DNA of 64,000 bases from Sclerurus mexicanus (Eukaryota > Chordata > Aves > Passeriformes > Furnariidae): assembly GCA_013396755.1 (NCBI GenBank), contig VWZF01002940.1:542501-606500 (forward strand), written 5' to 3'. Positions 11,561 through 22,910 of the stretch are shown in pieces. The stretch's first letter is position 1. Each line of letters starts with the position of its first letter. Made by a program: the position numbers and the translations under genes. Below the pieces are notes generated by a model. That model made no database searches, was not told where the DNA came from, and saw nothing but the letters and a program-made list of their open reading frames with translations.

Positions 11561-12059
11561 TCCTGTGGAGCTCTCCTGGAAACTTCTGTGTCCCAGGAAG
11601 ACAAGGTGGGGCTCTGGGGGGGGTTTCTGGGTGCCGCCTGTGCAAGTGACTCTGCACCAAAAGCCCCCCAGTGCTCCTCATCCCTCCCTGCCCTGCAGCC
11701 TCCTGGACCTGGCCCCATGGACCTGGTCAGCGCACGGGCCAGTGCACAACTGGAGAGGAAAGAGTTCTCTGCCAGGTTAAAAGCACAAGAGAAGGATCTG
11801 ACAAGGGCTGGAGCAGCGAAGGTGGAGAGGAGAGAGGAGCAGAAGGGCAAGAAAACAGGACCTTTTCTTCCTGTGGGGGCAAGCTGGAGGATTCACGTTC
11901 CTTTAGCCCGGGCAGGCTGATCTGACCTGCTCTAACACATCTCACCCAGGACTGGCCTCTCTGTCACAACTCGGGTGTCTCTAAATAGTGTTCAGTGCAC
12001 AATGAAGACACATCATCCGATGGGGGAAATTCAGCTGAAGGGCGTCTTCACCCATGCCC

Positions 12060-12181
12060 TTGCCATGGGCAAGGACGACCCAGGTGTCCCTAGCCACGGC
12101 TGCTGGTGGAACAGGATGATCTCCAAGGTCCCTTCTGACCCAAACCAGCCTGTGGCTCTGGGATTCTGGGATTCCATGATG
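12060..12181 (+). mobile_element. CR1 LINE 3' fragment, diverged
   Basis: Contains a ccatgggcaaggac piece, tggaacaggatgatctccaa, the cccttctgacccaaacc terminal block and a gattctgggattccatgatg tail. The 5' boundary is uncertain because the first 30 bp are heavily diverged. Confidence 0.8.
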
Positions 12182-13686
12182 TATATCCCGGCTTAGGAGG
12201 CAGACAAACACATTTCATCTCCTCCAAAGGAGCAATCTTTACAGTACCAGTAGTTTTTAAGCAATGACAAATGGATTAGCAGAATGAACAGCAGAAAGCC
12301 CCAAGATGGATTTTCTGGGACGGAAAGGAGAACAGGAGAATCAGCAGAAATTATTCTCTAGCTCAACTAAAATTTTATATTCAGATAACTGAAACAGAGC
12401 AGCCGAGTGACGCCGCAAAGACTTGGGAAGGCAGCACAGAGGAGCTCTGTCTGTCAGACCCGAGTGGGATGGCAAACAACCTGTTCCATGATTTTTTGCT
12501 CCCCGAATGCTTGCTCTCCCATTAGCAGAGGGAAAAGCATTCCAGCTTGGCAGAAAGTGCTCCACGGGGTCACATCGTGGTGCTTGGGAACATGTGGGAT
12601 GGGGCACGGCAGGGCAAGTGCCAGGACACAGCACAGCCAAACAACGCCGGGGATCCTGCACTGCTTCCCTGGCACTCCAGGCAGGACACAGCTCACCTGG
12701 AGGGCAAAGGGAGGTGGAGTAGGAAGAGCTGAGAGCACAGTTGGTGTCAGAACCTCCTGCTCCCTTCCAGCACCTCAAGGTCCCTGGGGAGAAGGGCAAA
12801 CTCAGGCTGTGGGCCCCAAAATAAACCCCCTATTTGCAGGCTTGAGCTGCTCCAGAGTTACTCCAAGGTTTTCCTAGGCACTGATAGCGATCTTCTGCTT
12901 CCATTTTAGCAAAATATAATGAAAATAATGATGGATTAATTTGAAAGGAAAAGCAGCCCCCATTTCCATAGTACCTGACATTCAGGAAATGGCTGTTTTT
13001 ACTGCAGGGAGCTGAGAGAGCCCGGGGACAAATAAACAAAGAGGCACAAGGAAAGAGAGGAGATCAAATGCTGTATCTACATACAAATTATTCAAAGGAG
13101 GCGTCATGGGAGAGCTGTGCCTGTGAGTTTGGGGGCACAATTAGCCCGGATGACTGGCACCCCAATTACTGCACCAGGGTTACCGAGGGCGGGCACGAGG
13201 AGCCTCCCTGCTCCCGACTCTCAGCATCCTCCCGGCGGCATCTCAGAGGCATCTGCACTCTCCCTCTGTGCCAAAAAGCCTTGGCATTCCCCTGCAAATC
13301 AATGGCAAGGAAAGTCTGGAAGAGAGAAATCGAGGGGGTGGAAGGAACCCAAGGTGAAGAGCAGAAGATGAAAGAAAAAATGGGATGGAAGCACAGCTCA
13401 GATAGGAAAAAGTCCAGGAGAAGAACAAAGGAGGCTTTCCAGGTGTCTTGTGAGGCTCCTCAGAAATTTCCCTGCTGGCTTCTCCCTGGAGATATTTTTT
13501 TTTGTTGGTTCTTTTTAAGATTTGGGATTTTTGAGGTTTTTGTTTTCTTTTGGCCGGAGCTCACAGGACAGAAGGCAGAAAAAGGAAGACAGAACTCTTT
13601 AAGGTGTCCATAATGGGAATCTGTGGGCTCAGGTCCAAGGGTGATGGAAAGAGGGGTGGCCTAAGCCACTCCCTGTACCTGTCACT
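12182..13686. other. Interval with nothing recognised
   Basis: A repeat-free stretch. The part around 12890-13060 is AT-rich and may be regulatory. Splice-like motifs are not paired and no known repeat is visible. Confidence 0.45.
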
Positions 13687-13772
13687 TATGGAATCATAGA
13701 CTATCCCGACTGGAAGGGGCCCATAAGGATCATCAAAGCCCAACTCTGTTGCTTTCATCCTTCACCCCTATC
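13687..13772 (-). mobile_element. CR1 LINE 3' fragment (type B)
   Basis: Left edge tggaatcatagactatcccg, then tggaaggggcccataaggat and catcaaagcccaactc. This is the reverse complement of the CR1 3' end class in which the terminus reads as gagttggaagggacccacaaggatcatc. Only about 85 bp is retained. Confidence 0.85.
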
Positions 13773-14142
13773 AAATCCCAGGCTTTTTGTCTCTAAGTTC
13801 AGGCCTGGCTCCCTGGTGCTGTTTGAGTTCCTTACAGACCACCTTAGCTGCAAAGCAACAAAGGTGCTTGGACCTTAAAATGTGTTTTAGTGCTGAAAAA
13901 TGTTGCATTTCTGAATGCACTGAACTCTAATTCTCAGATTTCATGCCCAGGAGGGAAAAGCTCTTTGCCACCTGGAGGTCAGTGATAACTTACCTGCTCA
14001 TACTTTGCAACGGGGTTGCATTAGAATTAGCAAGTTAAGCCTTAATAGAGGAGGGTAAAGTATCTAAGGGTTCTCAAGGATCTGCCCCGATTTCTTTGGC
14101 ATGTGGAATTTCAGAGCCTGCTTGGGCAGAGCTTGAGTCGCA

Positions 14143-14455
14143 AAATCATGGAATCAAACACTAGTTTGGGCTGAAGGGACCTCTGGAGATTACAGAGTGG
14201 TTTGGGCTGGAAGGGACCTCAAAGCCCATCCAGTGCCCCCCCCTGCCATGGGCAGGGACACCTTCCACCAGCCCAGGTGGGTCCAAGCCCCATCCAGCCT
14301 GGCCTTGGACACTTCCAGGGATCCAGGGGCAGCCACAGCTTCTCTGGGCACCCTGTGCCAGGGCCTGCCCACCCTCCCAGGGAAGGATTTCTCCCTAATC
14401 CTATATCACTTTGAAGCCATTCCTCCTTGTCCTGTCCCTGCAAGGCCTCCACCCA
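14143..14455 (-). mobile_element. CR1 LINE 3' fragment with doubled 3' end
   Basis: Two CR1 3' termini follow one another in the same orientation: aatcatggaatcaaacacta with gaagggacctctggaga (14143-14190), then gtggtttgggctggaaggga at 14196. The second continues through the standard gatccaggggcagccacagc and ctttgaagccattcctcctt blocks to cctgtccctgcaaggcc. This is either one insertion into the tail of another or a local duplication of the 3' end. Confidence 0.93.
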
Positions 14456-14782
14456 TTACAGAGAACAAAACATTCCTGACTGGAATTTCACTGAGAAAAG
14501 AGGGGATATTTACTGCTGAATAAGGTCATTAATTGAGGTAAATACATGAAGTAAATAGATTAAGCTCAATTCTCCATATTTTTGTGTAGTTTCAATTTGA
14601 GAACATTGAAGACCTCAAGCAAGCTCAAAACCAGTATTGGCAGTCTCCCACACTCCCCTCCCTGACAGCTCAGGAGCCGAGCGAGTGCCCGAGTTCCAGA
14701 GCACACATTCCCAAGCTGGCACTGCCAGGCACTCCAGGCTGTGCCCATCCCCTGCTGCACTGAGACAAAGCCCACGGAGGCT

Positions 14783-14838
14783 CCGTGCCCCCCGTGCCCC
14801 CTGTGCCCTCCGTGCCCCCCGTGCCCTCCGTGCCCTCC
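14783..14838 (+). repeat. 9-bp minisatellite
   Basis: About six units of ccgtgcccc/ccgtgccct in tandem, differing at one or two positions. The array is C-rich on the plus strand (G-rich on the minus strand) and carries one CpG in nearly every unit. Confidence 0.92.
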
Positions 14839-14879
14839 ACGCTGGGGCTCCCAAGGGGTTAAAGCCACTCGGCTCGACT

Positions 14880-15290
14880 TGTCAGGATGTTTTTGCCTCG
14901 TCTGGCCGAGCTGTTTGTTGTGCCGTCGGTGCTGCAGGGGATCAGTCACTCTGAAGGAGAGCATGGCCAAGCAGTCCCACAGTCAGACAGTGACTGGCAC
15001 TGCCGGTAAATCATTTTGGCAAGGATTTATTTTGCAGCAGCGCAGAGGGAATTGTGTGATTGTTTGGAATGAACGGGAGCGTTTTGTGTTGATCGTCGCG
15101 CTGAGCCCGTGATAAAATGATCAATTATGGCTTGTTAATACCACTGCAGAGCAGCTTGGGCACGACTCGCTTTAGTGTGGGTGGTTTCATAGTCCAGCAG
15201 ATCCTCTCTCAGCTTGAAGTGGAACAGTGGTATCATTTCTGCTCTATTATTTTCGGTACAAAGCAGGGAAGTGAAATGGTTTTCCACATA
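14880..15290. other. Unique interval, possibly regulatory
   Basis: Repeat-free. The portion 15040-15170 (gttgatcgtcgcgctgagcc, atgatcaattatggcttgtt) has enhancer-like composition. No exon was found. Confidence 0.3.
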
Positions 15291-15685
15291 CTGAGGAAGG
15301 CTGAGAGAATTGGGATTGCTCAGCTTGGAGAAGAGAAGGCTCCAGGGAGACCTGAGAGCCCCTTGCAGGGACTAAAGGGGCTCCAGGAGAGCTGGAGAGG
15401 GACTGGGGACAAGGCATGGAGGGACAGGACACAGGGAATGGCTTCCCACTGCCAGAGGGCAGGGATGGATAGGATACTGGGAAGGAATTGCTGGCTGGGA
15501 GGGTGGGCAGGGGCTGGCACAGGTTGGGCAGAGAAGCTGTGGCTGCCCCTGGATCCCTGGGAGTGTCCAAGGCCAGGTTGGATGGGGCTTGGAGCCACCT
15601 GAGCTGGTGGAAGATGTCCCTGACCATGGCACTCTCCCTGAGCTTTCAGATCCCTTCCCACCCAAACCATTCCATGAGTCCATGA
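15291..15685 (+). mobile_element. CR1 LINE 3' fragment (type A), long copy
   Basis: One of the two longest type-A copies in the window (with 27112-27492). It begins in the ttgctcagcttggagaagag block and continues through gacctgagagccccttgcag, gctccaggagagctggagag, ggttgggcagagaagctgtg and gatccctgggagtgtccaag to the terminus at cccaaaccattccatgagtc. All of this corresponds to CR1 3'-UTR sequence; no reverse-transcriptase coding part is present. Confidence 0.96.
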
Positions 15686-17240
15686 CAATTGCCTTCCCTC
15701 AGCCTGAATCTCCTGTCCCTCAGTGCTGTGTGAGCCATTCCCGGACACGGCACTCAGAAGTGCAGTTCACTGGTTGTGTTTTTGTGTCTTGCCCAAAACA
15801 CCCAGAGGTAACAGCTGTGGGTTTTAAAGCTCTAAAAGACTGTTGGGAGCTTTGAAAGTCAGTCTGTTGGAGGAAGGAATTTTTGTGTGCCAGAGAAAGT
15901 TGGACAGAGGCTGCACTTCAGAACTCTCCCAGACATCCATGAACAAGCAAAGCATAAACACAACCCAGGTGAGTTTGCAGAGCATTCAGTCCTTCATTAG
16001 CAATTCCCTCAGTATTGGTAAAATACGTTCATACCAACTAGCCACTTATTTCTAATTTACTGGCTCTGGGACTGGACCTGTGCCAGAGCTGTGGGAGAAG
16101 TTGTGCTGAGTCCCACAATCTCAGCTCTCCTCTCTGACAAGGATTGCTAAAGCCAATGGAAGACACAGAGTGGACCAACGGGGACAATGAAATAAGTCTT
16201 CTGCTAATTGGCTTTAGGCAGCAGTAGGGAAACCTTTCCAGACCTCCCTCTAGGCAAAGAGGGAAAAGAGGAATATTAGATCAAAAATCAGCTTAACATG
16301 TAGAAGCTGGTGCTGTGGCTAATGCTGCAGGGTGGCAGTGGTTCAACCTCTATTAGAGAGAGTTCAACCCACTCTGAAATCTTTCAGTGAAAGCCTTTAG
16401 CCCGTAAACACTCTAAATGACAACCCACAGACAAGCCAGAAGATTAGGAAAACAGAAGCAGGGTAATTATTCCAGATAGACACCAAAGCTCTGCAAGAAT
16501 TTAGCAAATTAATGCTTAGTCCATGTTGATGTGGCCTCCTTCCCTCGCTCTGGCTTTCCCAAAGCCTGGGCATGGAAAACACTCCCAGAAATAATTTTCA
16601 CCAACAAGCTACTGCAAACCAGTCTCGGAAAGAGAAAAGTAAAAGAAAAACATAGCAGGGGCCACAGAGGTGGATATGGGAGGAATAATTAGAAGCATTT
16701 CAATTAAATACACAGTCGAGCCAAGCAATACCTATGGGCAATATATCCGTCAACACACACATGAGGGATGTAAACAGAAAGAATGGAAAGGGAGGATTTA
16801 GTGCAAGTCATTGGGCATAGCTGGGAGTGATGTGATTAAATGAAGAAAGATAATTCAGGTTGAATCTGAAGAACAACTTCCTGAGAGTGAAATGCTTCAG
16901 CTTCAAACAATCTTCCAAGCAAGCAGATAATCCCCACTCTTTAAAACATGACTGGGCAAGAGCCCTGTACCTGCACAATGGGAACATCCCCTTCTCCAAG
17001 GGATGCACTGGAAAATGAAGTAAGCCTTTAATTCCTTTAATGTCTGGGAATCTGCTGTCCCAGTGGAGTGAGAAAATTGAGAGGAGAAGAGAGAGATGGG
17101 AGGCAAACGCATCCTGAAGTCAGTCAGCAGGATTTCTTGGAGCAAATGGTTCAGTATCAATGCAGAAGAAATAAAAATTGATGCCAGGGAGAGGGGTTAA
17201 AAGTCCTGGCTTGGAGCTCAGCCGAACCCTGGAAATCTGT
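15686..17240. other. Interval with nothing firmly recognised
   Basis: A consensus-like donor (cccag followed by gtgagt) occurs at 15970 with a weak acceptor near 15892 (tgtgtgccag), but no coding signature supports it. The rest is unique sequence. Confidence 0.4.
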
Positions 17241-17488
17241 TATCATAGAACCATTTGGATTAGAAAAGCCCTCTGAGATCATTGGGTCCAAACATTCCCA
17301 GCCCACCACTAACCTACCTCCCCCAGTGCCACATCCATGTTTGTTGGACAGTTCCAGGGATGGTCACCCTAATTCTTCCCAGGGCACTCCGTGCCAATAC
17401 CTGGCCACCCTTCCAGTCAAGAAATTGCTCCCCCTATCTAATCTAAGCCTCCCATGGCACAACTTGAGGCCATTTCCTCTCATCCTGA
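17241..17488 (-). mobile_element. CR1 LINE 3' fragment (type C)
   Basis: Left edge tatcatagaaccatttggat, then gaaaagccctctgagatcat, agtgccacatccatgttt, cttcccagggcactccgtgc and aacttgaggccatttcctct. This is an older CR1 class than type A, reverse complement. Its 5' side abuts another CR1 3' end at 17489. Confidence 0.92.
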
Positions 17489-17584
17489 GAACCACAGAAC
17501 GTGCTGAGTTGGGAGGGACCCACAAGGATCATCCAGCCCAACTCCTGACCCTGCACAGACCCATCCCCAAGAGTCACACCAGAT
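17489..17584 (-). mobile_element. CR1 LINE 3' fragment (type B) abutting a second CR1
   Basis: Begins agaaccacagaacgtgctga, then gggagggacccacaaggatc and caactcctgaccctgcacag. Its 3' terminus joins the truncated 5' side of the preceding CR1 with no spacer, in the same orientation. Confidence 0.9.
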
Positions 17585-19365
17585 ACTGATGTTTCATGTA
17601 TTCTCCCCTTCCAGCCACCCTCAAACACAAGGTCAGGCAGCACAACCTGGTGAAGGCGCAGGCTCCACAGTGCATTTCTCCAGAGTGAATCCAGCAGGGA
17701 GGTGTTGGAGCCCTTCCCCTGCCCTGCTGCCTCCCAGCACGTGCCACACGCCCCCCTCTCCTCTCCATTCTCCAGCCACCTTCTCCCAATCCCCCCACCC
17801 TCCCTCCACTGCCATCCCAGATAATTAAAAAAAATGGGGATGAGCCTAGCTAAGTTTCATTATCCTGCCACACAAATTAAATCAACTAAGGAGAGGCAAA
17901 CTTCAGAGCTTTGCCCAAGGTTACAATCATATTCAGAGGCAAAGCCAAGACTAGATCTGGAATCCTGCTTTCTCCTGTAATGTTTAGACTACAGCTCCTG
18001 CAGCAAATGCTTTCACACTTTATAGTGTTTACTAACTTCATGATGTCTGCTCACATACTGCTCTGCCTGAAGGAGCTGCACGAGAGGGAATTGCATCAAT
18101 GGGAAATAAATGTGGTGATTAGGAACTGGGCAAGAGAGAGTTGGACGACTCCTGTCATTTCAGGGGAAGGCCAACAGTTTTAGGATGGCTGTAAGGGGAA
18201 AAAACAACACAGGGATTATTCAGGCTTCACTTGGAAGGTCCTGGAAGTGCAAAGCACCATCCGTCATCTTTATCGTGCATCACATCACCTGAGGCATGAA
18301 GCAATCCCCTAAAAAGGCACTGCCTGCCGTGCCCGTCGTTACAATCCAGAGACTCCGCCAGCAGAGAATACGCAGGGAAATCTTTTATTCCATAGGCAGG
18401 GAAATGTTGCTGTTGTACAAAGAGGTCCATTGTCAGAGAGGCACAAATGGAGAACTCACCTGACATGGATTGAAAAGTGCCTATTTTAGAAATAGAAGAG
18501 CATGGCTCAATAAACTGGAAATCATCATCCAGGAGCTGGGATTGGCTCTGGATTAATGCTCAGAATGTAAAAGAGTGAGCTCCAAACTCAGCCCTCTCTG
18601 GGTCTGCATGTAGTGATTGCCAAGCTCATATTTATAGATATGCATTCCGGAGGATAGAGAAACAGGAAAATCAGTGCTGATTCCTGCTCTCCAAACCCAG
18701 GGATCCCAGGTGCCCACTTGGACATGATTCCAGCCAGGACAGGGAACTGCACAGGGAATGCTGACACTTCAAATGTGCTTTAGTCTTTTTAACTCAGCCC
18801 ACACAAAACAGAAGCTGTTCCTCAAAGAGAGCCCAGAAATGGATAGTTCTGAAGGGCACAAAGCACCACTTTAACAGCCCACTCAGTGCAGGTCCTTGGG
18901 AACACCACATGCAAACATCCAGCATTCCTCAGGTTCATGATTTGCCACAGACTGGGATTCGAGGAGGAAAAATGAAGGATTTTGGAATATACAGAGGAAT
19001 ATTCCTCATATAGCACTAACAGAAATACAGCTCTGGCCCTATATGTAAGTTGAAACCACATGTCTCTTCCATGTGAATTATATGCTACATATTATATTAT
19101 AGGCTATATTTTACACTCTATTTATGTATATATATATATATGTGGGGTGTATGTGTGAGTGCTGATTTTTTAGGGAGCAGCTTTCCTGATGGTCTTTGAG
19201 AAACGAGGCAGGAGGAGGGCAGACAAGAAGGGCTGGGGCTGTGCTCCAGGACTGTATGGACCATGGAAACACAGATTTGGGCTGGGACGGGAGGCTGTGG
19301 GTCTCCTCTTACCTCTTGGGGGTTTCTAAAGGGAAGAGCCACTTCAGAATGGAGTGAATCAGAGA
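17585..19365. other. Interval with a (TA)n tract
   Basis: No gene is visible. A TA dinucleotide run lies at 19126-19141. The remainder is unique sequence. Confidence 0.5.
19126..19141 (+). repeat. (TA)n microsatellite
   Basis: About eight TA units, followed by a GT-rich stretch (tgtggggtgtatgtgtgagt). Confidence 0.9.
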
Positions 19366-19578
19366 ATGGTAGAATCATGGGATGTTCTGAGTTCAAAGGA
19401 ACCCACAGGGATCATCAGTCACCCCAACAATCCCACCCTGTGCCCCAGAGCATCATCCAAACCCTCCTGGAGCTCTGGCAGCCTTGGGGCCGTGCCCACT
19501 GCCCTGGGGAGCCTGGGCAGTGCCCACCACCCTCTGGGGGAAGGGCCTTTCCCTGAGATCCACCCTAAAGTGGAGCCC
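19366..19578 (-). mobile_element. CR1 LINE 3' fragment (type B)
   Basis: Left edge ggtagaatcatgggatgttc, then gaacccacagggatcatca, gcatcatccaaaccctcctg, gccctggggagcctgggcag and ctttccctgagatccaccct. This is the longest type-B copy in the window. Confidence 0.93.
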
Positions 19579-19993
19579 TTTGCAGGAGGAACTCATTTCT
19601 CAGCAGAAGTTCTGTGTGATGAGCAGGGGTCAGCCGGTGTCAGAGTGTGAAGGCCGAGGGACGGAAAGCTGCTCATTTCACCTCACTGATCCTTTAGAAC
19701 TGAAATTAGCAGGATGTGGTGAAGGGAAATTCCTATTTTTGAGCACCAGCAGCTGAAGGTGCTGTCACCTGACGCCCAGGCTCATGCCCAAGCTCTTGTG
19801 TGATGCAGGCTGACAGCAAAGGTGCCTCAGAAGGACCATCCCGTGGTCTGACCCGCTGCTAAAAATATGACAGCAGCCATTCCAAGTCTCATCCACCCTG
19901 GAAAACTCTTTGTCCCTCTTTACACACCACTGCAGCCCATCACAGAGTGCCCAAATGCAGGTGAGCTGGCACCAGGCTGCATAATCTCATCAA

Positions 19994-20125
19994 ACCACGG
20001 AATCATGGAATGATTTGGGTGGGAAGGGACCTTAGAGCCCACCTCATCCCACCCCTACCATGGGCAGGGACACCTTCCATAGACCAGGTTGTTCCAAGCC
20101 CCGTCCAACTACCCTTGGAATCATC
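19994..20125 (-). mobile_element. CR1 LINE 3' fragment (type A)
   Basis: Left edge ccacggaatcatggaatgat, then gggaagggaccttagagccc, accatgggcagggacacctt and ccaagccccgtccaacta. It then loses similarity at about 20125. Confidence 0.92.
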
Positions 20126-20280
20126 AGCCCGGGAATCTCACGGACATCCCAGGCTGGGGTTTCCCTCCAGAAACTTTTCCACCCGTGATCAGACTCTCTC
20201 ACTCTCATTCTTTTTTCACTCTTGCAAAATACTCCCAGCTTAAATTGCAGCCTTTGGAGCCAACACGTCTGGCTGGAGCT

Positions 20281-20440
20281 GCTCTGTCATTCATGGGCTT
20301 ATTATGCAAATAAAACATAGACAAGCTGTAAGTTCCAATTGAATCCAAACACCCCGGAGCATCCAATAAATGGAGACGTCTAAAAAACACAGCTCCACGG
20401 ATGACACGCATTTGTCATCCAGCTGAGGAATCTCAGATAG
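20281..20440. promoter_or_regulatory. Putative enhancer-like block with POU octamer
   Basis: A perfect ATGCAAAT octamer lies at 20304-20311 within attatgcaaataaaacatag. Further right are ccaattgaatcc and atccagctgagg motifs (the latter a CAGCTG E-box). The block is repeat-free and lies 150 bp from a CR1. Octamers are bound by POU factors; the rest is inference. Confidence 0.25.
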
Positions 20441-22415
20441 AAAGATGAATAAGAGCGAATTTACAAATGTCAAGAAGCTCCAGGATCCTTTCCCCCGTTT
20501 CTATTGCTCCAGGGAAGAGCTGAGCCCCAGGAATAAAAAAATCCCCTCATGGGATGGCAAGCTGTCTTTGCACTTCCATCTTTCCCTGCAAGTTGATCTG
20601 GGGAACAAGAGGCTTCACTTGGGAGTTATTATTTTTGCAAATATTTCTCAGGTTCCTAAATCAGAGATGAAAGCCTTCAACAGGACCTATTTCAAAATAT
20701 ACTTTGGGCTGCTTTACGAATGGAAACACAAAAATAACAAACAAACCAAAAAAAAAAGGCCAAAAGTTAAATATTAAACATTTTCTTAATGTTTAGAAAG
20801 TGCGATTATTGTTAGATCATGGACTGTGCAAGAATAACTAATAATTTAAACAATGTGTTTTGCTGATCACCAGTAAAATAAGAAAGAGCGTGAGCCACAA
20901 AATATCAATTAAAGTTAATGGACAACAGAAGATATTCCAATTGCTATTCTAATTTAGCAATAACCTGTTGTTAATATCGGCGACATTGACGAGGGAATCC
21001 CCAGTTTTTCACTGGTAATTTCAGTGAGCTCGCAAGGCCCACAGGCAACAGAAGACCCTGACAATAAATACATCTGGACCAGCCACTTCCCTAGGCATGC
21101 CCAGGGGTGCGGGACTGGGAGAGCCCCCCAGAATCCCGGGAGTCCCTCCCCTTCCAGGAGCCTCCCTTACGCTCTCCCAGAGATCAGAGCACCCTGTTCA
21201 GAAACTCATATGTATTAGTTAATTCCTGCTGGTCAGAATAACGTTATAAATGACTGAAAGCTTGAAGAATTACAAGCTACAGCTCCTCAGCTGCTCCAAT
21301 AAATCAGCAGAGCTCCGAGAGCTTTAGTCCCACCCTGGATCAGTTTACACCAGATGATGGCACAGCTTTGTCTCCCTCTCCTCCAGCGCCTGGAAGGCTC
21401 CGACCCTGGAAAAGTCCCAGGGCAGCAATTAGCTGGGAGGATTTTTTGACACATTTGCTGTCAGTGTACACTGTCACGCTTCCCAAGTCCTCGTTGGTGC
21501 TTCCTCCAGCTATGGGCTGAGGGCTACAACCCAAACCCAGAGGTGAGACGAAAGGAGATGATGAGATTTCCTGTCTCCAGTGGTTGACAGAGGTGTGACC
21601 ACTGAGAGGAACCTGTTTTGGTAGCCACTCCCCAGGGCTGGGGTGCATTCCCCTGGCCCTCAAAGAGGTGCTGCTCTGTGGCATCACTCAGAACAGGTAT
21701 CCAGAGTAACCATTTCAAAACAAGATCCGTTTTCCAAGCGTATTCCCCCATGTGAAGAGGCAGGAAGGGAAGTCTCTTGTGTTTACTCCTACTGGAAAAG
21801 CGTGACCGACTGGTCCTGACATCACTTTGCTTTGCAAAGGCTCAGCTTAGATATAATTACAGTGACAAAGAGAGCTGCCCTCCCCTGGACAGGGAGCAGT
21901 GCCAGGGAATTCAGGGATGCCTGCACTCAGCCAAGAGGGCTTATGGATTACAGAGCAGTCTGAGCCTGCACCTAGAGCTGGGCTCACACTGCCGCTCTGC
22001 CAGCCAGGGCTGGTGGGATCCCTCAAGGTGCCAGGGCTGGGCAGTCCCTCACAGGGTTCCTTCGGAAGACACATAGGGAATTGGATCAGCAGGACATCCT
22101 GGGAACTGGATGTCTGATCACTGTCACTTATTCCTGGAAAAGCTACTTTACACAGTCAGAGACTGGGGAATAGTCTGTAGCGACACTCATAGCAACAAGT
22201 GGCATTGCAACGCATATAAACTCTTCCCTTAAATAATAGCAATTACCATTATAATTTATAATTATAAATTCAACAAATGTCATCACTTCAGAGAAGGAAG
22301 AGATTGAAGAACAGGATTCAAACAGCCATATCCTGGAGCATCACACAGAAGACCACTCCTATCCCCCTCAAGAGAGGAGGATACACTCCCTTCCCTTCCC
22401 AAGATTCGGCCTCTT
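20441..22415. other. Interval with AT-rich block, no gene
   Basis: A 110-codon frame (20445-20777) ends in an A-rich stretch and resembles nothing known. The AT-rich region 20820-21000 (aatttaaacaatgtgttttg, tatcaattaaagttaatgga) could be regulatory. The rest is unique sequence. Confidence 0.4.
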
Positions 22416-22525
22416 CTCCCAAGGGACAGGGCAAGAGGAAATGGACTCAGGTTGTGCCAGGGGAAGTTTGGGTTGGATATCAGGAAAAATTTCTTCCCTG
22501 GAAGGGTGGTCAGGCATTGGAAGGG
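22416..22525 (+). mobile_element. CR1 LINE (type C), left part of a split copy
   Basis: Starts cttctcccaagggacagggc and continues through ggactcaggttgtgccaggg and ggaaaaatttcttccctgg to the LTR insertion point at ggcattggaaggg. It resumes at 22911. Confidence 0.95.
22520..22525 (+). repeat. Target-site duplication, left copy
   Basis: gaaggg, six bases next to the LTR end. It differs from the right copy (gaaagg, 22911-22916) at one position. A six-base duplication is characteristic of class II (ERVK-like) retroviral integration. Confidence 0.65.
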
Positions 22526-22910
22526 TGTTGCGGAGAGGGAAGCCAGACTGACAACCAATGTGATTGATAAGCAAGCTTCGTTTATTGATACACTCAATAG
22601 CTCTTATATACTTTTCACACAAGCATAGTAAAGGCGTTTTCTCAAGCAGGCATCTTATTGGTTAATACTACAACGGCTATACTTAGTTGTTTATAGTTAC
22701 AGCTGTATCTAAGTTTTTTCGCTTCAAGGTTTAAGGCCCTCGTTTCTCACCAGTTCACTGTAGCCAAGGCTCACTCCCACAGGCACCTGTCTTGGCTTTA
22801 TCTGCTAAGACATTCCACAGCAGGGATTTTACAGCGAGGCACACTAAATTTTCTCACCAATCGTTTGCTCAAGTGACCCATGACCCCGCTCTATTAACCA
22901 TTCCCCAACA
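22526..22910 (-). mobile_element. Solo LTR of a class II endogenous retrovirus
   Basis: A 385-bp element on the minus strand with inverted termini TGTTG...CAACA. Read on the minus strand it has a CCAAT box (plus ATTGG, 22657-22661), a TATA box GTATATAAGAG (plus 22601-22611) and a poly(A) signal AATAAA (plus 22581-22586), then a short R/U5-like segment to the CAACA end. Its flanks together form a continuous CR1, and a probable six-base duplication surrounds it. No internal retroviral sequence or second LTR is present, so recombination between the two LTRs of a provirus has removed the coding region. The class II assignment rests mainly on the duplication length. The family name needs a repeat-library search. 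Confidence 0.93.
22601..22611 (-). promoter_or_regulatory. TATA box of the solo LTR
   Basis: GTATATAAGAG on the minus strand, about 50 bp downstream of a CCAAT box and followed closely by AATAAA. This is the order expected for the U3-R junction of a retroviral LTR with a short R. The core elements look undamaged. Confidence 0.75.

Noticed and set aside
13987..14040. Consensus donor on the minus strand (GAGCAG followed by GTAAGT)
   Set aside because: In the frame giving NPVAKYEQ a TAA lies just upstream with no acceptor between, so no exon can be built.
15893..15970. Plus-strand donor cccag/gtgagt with weak acceptor
   Set aside because: Short pyrimidine tract and no frame evidence beyond chance.
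18444..18490. Minus-strand GTGAGT donor with an AT-rich acceptor, 21 nt apart
   Set aside because: The acceptor tract is weak and a 21-nt exon without partners is indistinguishable from chance.
22526..22910. Possibility that more of a provirus remains beside the LTR
   Set aside because: CR1 sequence directly flanks both LTR ends, so there is no internal region or second LTR.
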